Source of the DNA: Gammaproteobacteria bacterium
GTDB taxonomy: Bacteria; Pseudomonadota; Gammaproteobacteria; GRL18
Direction: 5' to 3'
Assembly (NCBI GenBank): GCA_030632625.1
Contig: DAOVUK010000007.1
Span: 1-21,434 of the forward strand
DNA: 21,434 nucleotides
Shown: positions 8,998 through 15,155 of the stretch, in pieces
Layout of the letters: every line of letters begins with the position of its first letter
Position numbering within the stretch: position 1 is the first letter of the stretch
Made by a program: the position numbers and the translations under genes
The notes under the pieces: generated by a model
What the model was told of the DNA's origin: nothing
The model's input: only the letters and a program-made list of their open reading frames with translations
Database searches by the model: none

Positions 8998-9528
8998 ATG
9001 ACTATTTTATTAAAGCGGTTGACCATATTTTCTACTTCAATCTTTATGCTGGGTGCAATGTTCGCAATGAGCGATCAGGCTTATGCTGAGCAGAGACAGG
9101 GGCATTATAAACAGGAACAGAGCCATTTTAAAAACAAGCAGGCGAATTTTAAGCAGGAACAGAATCGCTATAAACACAAACAGACGCATTATAAGCAGGA
9201 ACACAATCGTTATAAAAACAAACAGACGCATTATAAGCAGGAACACAATCGCTATAAAAACAAACAGGCGCATTATAAACAGGAACACAATCGCTATAAA
9301 AACAAACAGGCGCATTATAAACAGGAACACAATCGCTATAAAAACAAACAGGCGCATTATAAGCAGGAACACAATCGCTATAAAAACAAACAGGCGCATT
9401 ATAAGCAGAAAAATCACAGACCTGCTCACGCCAGTAAACGTTATGCAAAAAACAGATACTCTGATTCATACGGCATAAATAATAGGCGCTATAATTCTGC
9501 CTCTTCATATCGCAGGTATCGCTATTAA
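8998..9528 (+). CDS. Exported Lys/Gln/His/Tyr-rich protein with seven 14-residue tandem repeats
   Basis: This is a 176-residue protein with a signal peptide (about 1-30, ending DQAYA). Seven units of consensus HYKQEHNRYKNKQA follow (about 36-133), then a partial eighth and a Tyr/Arg/Ser-rich tail ending SSYRRYRY. I do not recognise the family. Units 1 and 2 are degenerate (for example NFKQEQNRYKHKQT) and units 3-7 nearly identical. The mature protein is strongly basic, lacks cysteine, and has one or two His and two Tyr per unit at fixed spacing. The ATG has GAGGAAA about 7 nt upstream. It lies 133 bp after the Spy-like gene on the same strand, so it may belong to the same envelope-stress unit. 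Metal binding through His, or binding to anionic envelope polymers through Lys/Arg, is possible but unsupported beyond composition. Confidence 0.8.
   Translation: MTILLKRLTIFSTSIFMLGAMFAMSDQAYAEQRQGHYKQEQSHFKNKQANFKQEQNRYKHKQTHYKQEHNRYKNKQTHYKQEHNRYKNKQAHYKQEHNRYKNKQAHYKQEHNRYKNKQAHYKQEHNRYKNKQAHYKQKNHRPAHASKRYAKNRYSDSYGINNRRYNSASSYRRYRY
9103..9408 (+). repeat. 42-bp tandem repeat array, 7 units plus a 12-bp partial
   Basis: Units begin at 9103, 9145, 9187, 9229, 9271, 9313 and 9355, with a partial unit from 9397. Units 5 and 6 are identical to each other, as are 4 and 7, and the two pairs differ by one base (AAA versus AAG, both Lys). Units 1-3 are more diverged. The unit is 14 codons, so copy number can change without a frameshift. 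Its stop-free reading in other frames produces spurious overlapping ORFs on both strands. Confidence 0.97.
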
Positions 9529-9538
9529 AATACCAATA

Positions 9539-9859
9539 TTGTTTGCTATTTTGCTCCTCTATACCACGACTATGGTGAGACAATCACCGGAAACTGGAGA
9601 GGGGCAACCGATCCTGTCACACTACAGAGAAGCATTACAAATTATTTATAAGACTAAACCTGTTGCTTCTCATCCCATTGCTGTACATCCCAGAGTACCT
9701 GTTGATTTTAGAAATGCCATTAAATCGGCTTTTCTAAAACTCGGACAAACAACTGAGGGCAGCAACTTATTGGCAAAAATCCCCATAAAAAATATTGGTG
9801 AAGCATCAATGGCTGATTATCATATTTTGAAAAAAATGGAACTTAACGTTTTTATGTAA
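9539..9859 (+). pseudogene. C-terminal remnant of a PhnD-like phosphate/phosphonate-binding protein
   Basis: The translated stretch from about 9620 to 9859 (ALQIIYKTKPVASHPIAVHP, RVPVDFRNAIKSAFLKLGQT, then LLAKIPIKNIGEASMADY) reads like the last 80 or so residues of the PhnD/PtxB family of periplasmic ABC-transporter binding proteins. The usual 200-plus residues before it, including the signal peptide and ligand site, are absent. The only starts are a TTG at 9539 and an ATG at 9572, with no visible ribosome binding site. I read it as a decayed fragment left by deletion. The adjoining repeat gene ends 10 bp before it, so the array may have arisen near the deletion endpoint. A short expressed peptide cannot be excluded. 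Confidence 0.55.
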
Positions 9860-10088
9860 AGCAGGATTAGAGTTTTCTCAAAATCAGCCCCAATAAGTGA
9901 GTGGCCTGAATTTATCTGTAATTGCCAAATGACAAGCTGGATGTGCATCCCTTCATGCAGCTGCCGTCTATTCCTAAAAGCCCAATTACGTATATTCCGA
10001 AGTTTTTCACGTATCAATACGAACAGATTAAAAAAATGTTTTCTATAAACTAAAGCCATACTTAATTAAAACAAAAGGAAACATTATC

Positions 10089-10454
10089 ATGAAAACTTTA
10101 AAAACATTATTAACTTCTGCTCTTTTCGCTTCAGTTGCTGTCACAGGTATTGCACAGGCTGACAGTTCTTTATCAAGTCTTATCTATGAGGAGTCTGCAA
10201 ACATATATGCTGATGTGAGTTATAAGCAAAGCACCGCAGCCAGCATTCGCAGTTATGGCGATGATCATAATCAAAACTCAGTCTGGAGTTATGAGTATGA
10301 ACAATATGTTAATCCGACTGATTTTTCACAAGCAGAAATTGCCAGTGTTGGAGGCATCAATCAATATATGGGCAGCAATCCAGCAGCAGCAGGACAAAGC
10401 AGCGGCAACATTTTTTTCTATAATGAAACAGCCGGCGAATATCATCTGCAATAA
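10089..10454 (+). CDS. Small exported protein of unknown function
   Basis: This is a 121-residue protein with a clear signal peptide (about 1-24, MKTLKTLLTSALFASVAVTG then IAQA). The mature part is about 97 residues, acidic, rich in Ser, Tyr, Asn and Gln, and without cysteine. It includes SYGDDHNQNSVWSYEYEQY and GGINQYMGSNPAAAGQSSG. I do not recognise a family. The ATG at 10089 has AAAAGGAAA about 9 nt upstream, and a strong intrinsic terminator begins about 20 bp after the stop, which supports a real monocistronic gene. Low complexity and polar/aromatic composition fit a secreted or surface protein, but no function can be assigned. Confidence 0.7.
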   Translation: MKTLKTLLTSALFASVAVTGIAQADSSLSSLIYEESANIYADVSYKQSTAASIRSYGDDHNQNSVWSYEYEQYVNPTDFSQAEIASVGGINQYMGSNPAAAGQSSGNIFFYNETAGEYHLQ

Positions 10455-10465
10455 AATCCAGCATC

Positions 10466-10500
10466 AAAAAAAAGGCCATCTCTATGAGGTGGCTTTTTTT
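10466..10500 (+). terminator. Rho-independent terminator after the 10089 gene
   Basis: The stem GCCATCT (10475-10481) pairs with AGGTGGC (10487-10493) with one G-T wobble and a 5-nt loop. It is flanked by A8 on the left and T7 on the right. It lies just after the stop of the small exported protein and could work in both directions. Confidence 0.9.
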
Positions 10501-10601
10501 ACTCTACTCAAATTTTTAAGCCTGACAAAAACCTTACAACTTACAATGACACTCTAGAATTCTCCTTATCAATTAGTAATAAGCTGCTGTTTTTATAAAT
10601 C

Positions 10602-10610
10602 TTATCCACT
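10602..10610 (+). promoter_or_regulatory. DnaA-box-like site TTATCCACT
   Basis: This differs at the last base from the consensus TTATCCACA. Alone it would be unremarkable; it gains weight from the perfect box about 210 bp away across AT-rich sequence. Confidence 0.3.
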
Positions 10611-10813
10611 TTTAGAAAATTGTACTAAAAAGTGAATATTAGCTACTAATTCTATACCTTTCATGTCAATAGCTAATTTCATAAAACATCATAAGACTCT
10701 GAATAATAAAGAATTAATTATTATACGCAGATGGCTGTATAAAAAACAATCAAATTAAATAGCAGGCAATTATAGAGCTACTCTGATGTGGTTATTCAAA
10801 CTTATTAACAAAG

Positions 10814-10836
10814 TTATCCACAACTTCTGTGGATTA
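10814..10836. promoter_or_regulatory. Perfect DnaA box TTATCCACA plus inverted one-mismatch box
   Basis: TTATCCACA is at 10814-10822. TGTGGATTA at 10828-10836 is a one-mismatch box on the opposite strand. Together they form an inverted repeat, ATCCACA and TGTGGAT around a 5-nt spacer. Such pairs are typical of DnaA-bound sites at origins, titration loci or DnaA-regulated promoters, but a chance match is possible. Confidence 0.45.
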
Positions 10837-10909
10837 TTCCCAAACAAACAAATAAGGTTCATCACATTATTGCGTACTTTTTATCGGGTTCACCAGATAG
10901 GTTCAAATG

Positions 10910-10937
10910 GTAGAGACGTTGCATGCAACGTCTCTAC
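10910..10937. repeat. Perfect 28-bp palindrome
   Basis: The left arm GTAGAGACGTTGCA (10910-10923) is exactly mirrored by TGCAACGTCTCTAC (10924-10937) with no loop. It is not followed by a T-tract and is distant from any stop codon, so it is not a normal terminator. From memory, similar palindromes are abundant as dispersed intergenic repeats in filamentous cyanobacteria. I see no second copy and no target-site duplication in this window. Confidence 0.9.
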
Positions 10938-11088
10938 GCTCTACGTATTCTTCTGTATAGCTTTCATGTGCTTTTGTTGATAATTAAAAATACACATTTT
11001 TGTGAAGAACCACAAATAACCTAGAAAATTAGTCAGAATAGATTATACTTGTATTAAAGTTGAGTTTAATCATAAAAGGGGAGCCGGA

Positions 11089-11427
11089 ATGAAAATTGAA
11101 CAATTAATAAATCGATGGAAAATGCTGCCTCAGGAAATTCTTGATGGTGAAGACTATAAAATTACAGTTTCCCGGTCTGAGGCAGCAAAGATTGAAGCCA
11201 TCCAGGAACTCTATTCTGGTCTGACCTCACAAATGGTCATTCATCAGTTACTGGTCTCCGCTTTGAATTCTTTTGAAGAAGCCTTACCCTATGTTAAGGG
11301 TTCCAAAATTATCGGTGAAGATGAATTTGATGAGCCTATTTTTGAAGATATAGGTGATACCCCAAAATACATCAAGTTAATTGAAAAACATCATCAGCGA
11401 ATTAACCAAGAGCAGAGATTGCAATGA
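11089..11427 (+). CDS. Conserved hypothetical protein (family labelled 'type 1 pili tip component')
   Basis: This 112-residue soluble acidic protein has no signal peptide, membrane segment or cysteine. The pattern VSRSEAAKIEAIQELYSGLT, then LLVSALNSFEEALPYVKGSK and IGEDEFDEPIFEDIGDTPKY matches, from memory, a small gammaproteobacterial family. Databases often name it 'type 1 pili tip component'. That name is not supported by anything here: there is no export signal and no pilus gene nearby, and the protein looks cytoplasmic. The region around residues 25-65 resembles a ribbon-helix-helix-like helical segment, which is only an impression. The ATG at 11089 has GGGGAG about 8 nt upstream. It is convergent with the pst operon, with 128 bp between stops. 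Confidence 0.75.
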   Translation: MKIEQLINRWKMLPQEILDGEDYKITVSRSEAAKIEAIQELYSGLTSQMVIHQLLVSALNSFEEALPYVKGSKIIGEDEFDEPIFEDIGDTPKYIKLIEKHHQRINQEQRLQ

Positions 11428-11555
11428 AGCTCATATTGTGGATACCTCATTAATAATACGCCAATTGTCATTTTATTATTACCTATTCTCATTAGTGTTT
11501 CTTTACGTACTTCGACCACCGCATCTTCTATCCTCATGCCTGTTGGTTTTGCAAC

Positions 11556-12359
11556 TTAACCATATCTTCCTTCAATATAATCAGCAGTTTCTTTACACTT
11601 TGGTACGACAAACAGATCATCTGTTTTCTGATGTTCTACGACCTTACCCATGAGCATAAAAATACATTCATCACTGGCTCGTCTGGCCTGAGCCATATTG
11701 TGAGTCACCATTAAAATGGAATATTCTCCGCGTAACTCCCAAATCAACTCTTCTACTGCTGCTGTACCTTTGGGATCAAGCGCTGAACAGGGTTCATCCA
11801 TTAATAAAACATTGGGCTTTACCGGTAATAATCGAGCAATACAGAGTTTTTGCTGTTCTTCCAGCGATAAACTAATGGCTTTATGATTTAGCTTGTCTTT
11901 GACCTTATCCCATAACAAGACCTGGCGCAGTGAACTTTCAACAATATCATCATAATCTGCCGATGAATAGGATTTATCTTTCATATGCAGTTTATGACCA
12001 AATAAGATATTTTCTTTTATGGTGGCGGGTAATGGATTGGGTCGTTGAAAAACCATGCCGATTTGTTTTCGAACTTGTATCAGCTCCACATCATCTGCAT
12101 AGATATTTTGCTTATGAACATGAATACCACCTTCAATTCGGACATATCCCAGACGTTCGTTAATCCGATTAATGCTGCGTAGAAAAGTAGATTTTCCACA
12201 GCCTGAGGGACCAATTAATGACGTTATTATGCCGCTTTTAATATCCAGATCGATATCAAAAAGTGCCTGAAATGCTCCATACCAGAGATTCAGCTTTTTC
12301 GATTGAATGGCATAATGATTTGCGTTTTCGTTTGTTTGTTCAGCAGTTGCTGTATTCAT
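11556..12359 (-). CDS. pstB: Phosphate ABC transporter ATPase PstB, signature-degenerate paralogue
   Basis: This 267-residue ATPase would power phosphate import through PstC/PstA at the inner membrane. Walker A is GPSGCGKS (50-57), the Q-loop is Q105 in VFQRPNPLP, Walker B is VLLMDEPCSALDP (184-196) and the H-loop is H220 in VTHNMAQARRA. The ABC signature is altered: LSGGQ is replaced by LSLEE (164-168) within LSLEEQQKLCIAR. The codons read cleanly, so I see no sign of a sequencing error. The upstream paralogue keeps the signature but has lost Q- and H-loop residues, which suggests an obligate heterodimer. It is last in the operon, 72 bp after the first pstB; its ribosome binding site is weak (AAGG, 3-nt spacing). 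The C-terminus YIEGRYG is typical PstB. Confidence 0.9.
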   Translation of the reverse strand: MNTATAEQTNENANHYAIQSKKLNLWYGAFQALFDIDLDIKSGIITSLIGPSGCGKSTFLRSINRINERLGYVRIEGGIHVHKQNIYADDVELIQVRKQIGMVFQRPNPLPATIKENILFGHKLHMKDKSYSSADYDDIVESSLRQVLLWDKVKDKLNHKAISLSLEEQQKLCIARLLPVKPNVLLMDEPCSALDPKGTAAVEELIWELRGEYSILMVTHNMAQARRASDECIFMLMGKVVEHQKTDDLFVVPKCKETADYIEGRYG

Positions 12360-12431
12360 TGACCTTGGCCTATAAAAAACAATGTTATAAATGAGTTATG
12401 AATGAATTAAGTTTTAGTCAGAGATAAAACT

Positions 12432-13253
12432 CTAGCCAAAGCGACCTTCAATATAGTCTGTGGTTTTACTATTCTCTACCTGACCATTAAACAGTGCTTC
12501 TGTATCACCTGTTTCTATGCACTCTCCTTCCAGGAAAAATGCTGTTCGATCAGCCAGTCGACGAGCCTGCTGAACTAAATTGGTGACCAGAATAATAGTC
12601 ATTTCATTTTTTAACTCTTTCAGGACTTCTTCAATTCGCATCGTTGTCACTGGATCAACCGCAATAGAAAATTCATCTAAAATCAGCAGTTCCGGCTCCT
12701 GAGACAATGCTCTGGCAATGGTCAGACGCTGCTGCTGTCCGCCTGAAAGCAGGCTGCCCAAAGAATCCAGCCGGTCTTTTACTTCATCCCATAGCGCAGA
12801 ACGCTGCAAGCATCTTTGTACTATTTCATCCAGTGACGCTTTATCCTTAATTCCTCTGAGTCGAGGCGACAGGGCAACATTTTCATAAACCGTCATGGGC
12901 AGACCCACGGGCAGAGGAAATACCACACCGATACGACTGCGCAATGCATAGACATTTTTTAATTGATGAATATCTCTGCCATTAAACAGGATCTTACCTT
13001 CCACCTTCATATTTGCATCAAAGGTGTTCATCAGATTAAGTGCTTTTAAAAAACTGGTTTTACCCGCATTAGCAGGGCCAATAATACCGAAAATTTCGTT
13101 TTCATAAATTTTAAAATTAACATCACTGATGGCTGCTTCTTTGCCATAAGAAACAGTCAGATCACTGATATCAAGCTTTATTTTTTTTTGCTCTGCAGTC
13201 GACTCTGTTTCTGATTTTCTTTGTACCATTGCTTCTAACATTGTGTCTACCAT
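12432..13253 (-). CDS. pstB: Phosphate ABC transporter ATPase PstB, paralogue with degenerate Q- and H-loops
   Basis: This is a 273-residue ATPase of the PstB family. Walker A GPANAGKT (59-66), signature LSGGQQQRLTIAR (169-181) and Walker B LLILDE (189-194) are present. The Q-loop Gln is Pro113 (VFPLPVGLP where E. coli has VFQKPTPFP), the DEPCSALDP block reads DEFSIAVDP, and the switch His is Asn225 (VTNLVQQARR). A site built from these Walker motifs should hydrolyse ATP poorly, but its intact signature can complete the site of the partner PstB. The start overlaps the pstA stop by 7 bp, indicating translational coupling; a second in-frame ATG 12 nt downstream is possible. The N-terminal 25 residues are a polar extension. 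The C-terminus YIEGRFG is typical. Confidence 0.9.
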   Translation of the reverse strand: MVDTMLEAMVQRKSETESTAEQKKIKLDISDLTVSYGKEAAISDVNFKIYENEIFGIIGPANAGKTSFLKALNLMNTFDANMKVEGKILFNGRDIHQLKNVYALRSRIGVVFPLPVGLPMTVYENVALSPRLRGIKDKASLDEIVQRCLQRSALWDEVKDRLDSLGSLLSGGQQQRLTIARALSQEPELLILDEFSIAVDPVTTMRIEEVLKELKNEMTIILVTNLVQQARRLADRTAFFLEGECIETGDTEALFNGQVENSKTTDYIEGRFG

Positions 13254-14176
13254 TTTTTCTTACCCCGTAAATACATTCTAAAAGCAATCGAAACACTATT
13301 CATTAATAAAACCATACCAATCAAAACAAGCGCGACTGCATAAGGTAATGACTCAGGGACATTCGGAACCTGTGTTGAGACAACAAACAGATGCAGGGAC
13401 AATGCCATCGTTTGATCAAAAACACTCTGTGGTAAGAAAGGCAGAAAGAATGCGGCACCGGTGAACATAATAGGGGCGGTTTCACCCGTGGTTCTGGAAA
13501 CTTCCAGAATAACACCGGTTAAAATACCACTCACGGCATTAGGCAAAACGACCCGCCTGATAGTTTGCCAGCGAGTCGCCCCCATATTCCAGCAGGCTTC
13601 ACGAAAGGCATGAGGAACCGCCTGTAATGCTTCCCGGGTGGAGACAATAACCACCGGTAAAGTCATAATAGCGAGCGTTAAACTGGCCGCCATAATACTG
13701 GTTCCAAAGCCGAAAAACATCACAAAAGCACCGACACCAAAGAGTGCATGAACAATAGAAGGTACTCCGGCAAGATTAATAATCGCCAGATTGATAGCAC
13801 GGGTAAACCAGTTCTCTGAGGCATATTCACTTAAATAAATGGCAGCGGCTATTCCCAGCGGTACAGAAATAAGTAACGCCAGACTCACTAGCCATACAGT
13901 ACCCAGTAAAGCAGGAAAAATACCACCCTCAGTCATACCATTGATCGGATCAGTAAAAAGAAAGTCAATGGAGATCATTGAACCGCCTTTAACAATCAGC
14001 GTACCTAAAATGATTAATACCGGAAGGATTAATAATAAAGTCATCATTAAAAAAAGAACACGATAAAGACTTTGTATTTTTTTATTTTTTACATTAAGTT
14101 GAGATTCTGCAAACAGGCTTTCTGTTAACTTGTTTTCAACGGGCATTGCTTCTACAGACATCGATTCTACAGACAT
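13247..14176 (-). CDS. pstA: Phosphate ABC transporter permease PstA
   Basis: This is an inner-membrane permease of 309 residues with about six hydrophobic helices, the first at about 39-62. It forms the phosphate channel with PstC. The cytoplasmic EAA loop that docks PstB reads FREACWNMGATRWQTIRRVV (about 191-210), with LPNA following. TTGETAPIMFTGAAF near the C-terminus is a PstA hallmark and separates it from PstC. The first 15 residues (MSVESMSVEAMPVEN) come from a 15-bp tandem triplication that supplies three in-frame ATGs. The first, at 14176, has AGGA about 6 nt upstream and is chosen. It lies 46 bp after pstC and overlaps the following pstB by 7 bp. Confidence 0.93.
   Translation of the reverse strand: MSVESMSVEAMPVENKLTESLFAESQLNVKNKKIQSLYRVLFLMMTLLLILPVLIILGTLIVKGGSMISIDFLFTDPINGMTEGGIFPALLGTVWLVSLALLISVPLGIAAAIYLSEYASENWFTRAINLAIINLAGVPSIVHALFGVGAFVMFFGFGTSIMAASLTLAIMTLPVVIVSTREALQAVPHAFREACWNMGATRWQTIRRVVLPNAVSGILTGVILEVSRTTGETAPIMFTGAAFFLPFLPQSVFDQTMALSLHLFVVSTQVPNVPESLPYAVALVLIGMVLLMNSVSIAFRMYLRGKKKW
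14132..14176 (-). repeat. 15-bp tandem repeat at the pstA start (3 units)
   Basis: Three successive 15-nt units on the minus strand each begin ATG and encode MSVES, MSVEA and MPVEN. The first two differ at two bases and the third is more diverged. The result is three in-frame start codons 15 nt apart. Confidence 0.85.
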
Positions 14177-14222
14177 AGTTTTTCCTTAATAAATAACAAG
14201 GAGTAAATAATTACTAAAAGAG

Positions 14223-15152
14223 TTATTGATTTTTTATACCACGAACAATTAAATCAGCCGTGAGATTAATAACAAAGGTGATCAGGAACAAGAAAATTCC
14301 AATGGTGAACAACACCTGATAGTGTTCTGAACCCACTGCCGTTTCACCCAGTTCAGCCGCGATAGTAGCGGTTAATGCTCTGACAGAATCAAACACACTG
14401 CCCGGTATATTAACCGCATGCCCCGTGGCCATCAAAACGGCCATGGTTTCACCAAAACCGCGACCGACACCCAGAAGTATTGCGCCTAACAAGCCATTTT
14501 TTGCAGCCGGTAAGACTGTTTTATAAATGACCTGCCAGCGTGTAGCACCTAATGCTTCTGCTGCTTCGCGATATCGGTCAGGTACTGCTTTAAGTGCATC
14601 TTCCGCAATAGAAGTCATAATCGGTGCAGCCATCAAACCCAGAATAATACCGGCATTGAGTACGGTGAGTCCCACCGGTACATCAAAAATCTCAATAATG
14701 AGCGGATTCATAATGGTCAGGCCGATAAAGCCCCACACAACTGAAGGTATAGCCGCCAGAAGCTCGACCAGAACTTTTAAATATTCTCTGGTTTTTCCGG
14801 TTGAAAATTCAGCAATATAGATTGCCGTACCTAAAGAAAATGGAATAGCGATTAACATAGCCAGTCCGGTGACACTGGCAGTACCGGCTATCAGGGCTAA
14901 AATACCATATTCCGGAGCATCTTCATCACTGGGTTCCCAATATTCTGAGCCAAAAAACTCACTGAAACTAAAGCTGTCGAATAAAAACCCCATACCTTCC
15001 ATGGTCACAAAAACAAAAATACCTACAACAAAAATAATTGCTGAGATACCACTGATAAAGACAATTATTTCAACAAGCTTATCGATATACCAGTCTAAAG
15101 TTCGCCGGTCAAACTGTTCATTCATTGCTTCTCTGGTTTGTGTTGTTGTCAT
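14223..15152 (-). CDS. pstC: Phosphate ABC transporter permease PstC
   Basis: This 309-residue inner-membrane permease has a first helix at about 27-50, then an acidic periplasmic loop (EYWEPSDEDAPEYG), and further helices in the binding-protein-dependent permease fold. The EAA loop YREAAEALGATRWQVIYKTV (about 194-213) contacts PstB. GVGRGFGETMAVLMATGHA is the typical PstC motif containing the conserved Arg and Glu implicated in phosphate transport. The ATG at 15152 has GAGG about 8 nt upstream, overlapping the end of phoU; only 3 bp separate the phoU stop from this start, so the two are tightly coupled. Length is normal for the family. Confidence 0.93.
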   Translation of the reverse strand: MTTTQTREAMNEQFDRRTLDWYIDKLVEIIVFISGISAIIFVVGIFVFVTMEGMGFLFDSFSFSEFFGSEYWEPSDEDAPEYGILALIAGTASVTGLAMLIAIPFSLGTAIYIAEFSTGKTREYLKVLVELLAAIPSVVWGFIGLTIMNPLIIEIFDVPVGLTVLNAGIILGLMAAPIMTSIAEDALKAVPDRYREAAEALGATRWQVIYKTVLPAAKNGLLGAILLGVGRGFGETMAVLMATGHAVNIPGSVFDSVRALTATIAAELGETAVGSEHYQVLFTIGIFLFLITFVINLTADLIVRGIKNQ

Positions 15153-15155
15153 TTG

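Larger units (their letters stand above)
10501..11088. other. Gene-poor AT-rich region with DnaA-like boxes and a palindrome
   Basis: No convincing gene lies here. A 64-codon plus-strand reading from 10786 is rejected because it runs through the palindrome and lacks a ribosome binding site. The part 10610-10790 is very AT-rich (for example AATTAATTATTATA near 10710). It is bounded by DnaA-box-like motifs at 10602 and 10814. The 28-bp palindrome is at 10910-10937. The last part should hold the promoter of the gene at 11089; TATACT at 11044-11049 is a plausible -10, without a good -35. Confidence 0.6.

Noticed and set aside
9103..9408. CRISPR array.
   Set aside because: The units are contiguous with no unique spacers and encode a repeat protein in frame.
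9037..9583. Three further long reading frames across the 42-bp repeat array, one plus and two minus.
   Set aside because: The repeat unit is a multiple of three and lacks stops in these frames, so they are artefacts. Only the frame from 8998 has a signal peptide, a ribosome binding site and synonymous differences between units.
9820..10059. Minus-strand reading of 79 codons (REKLRNIRNWAFRNRRQLHE and onward).
   Set aside because: No ribosome binding site, overlap with the PhnD-like remnant, and no family I can recognise. A decayed gene remains possible.
10602..10836. Calling the region the chromosomal origin.
   Set aside because: Only one perfect box and two imperfect ones, with no origin-associated genes nearby.
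10786..10980. Plus-strand reading of 64 codons.
   Set aside because: It crosses the DnaA-like box pair and the 28-bp palindrome, has no ribosome binding site, and has unusual Phe/Cys-rich composition.
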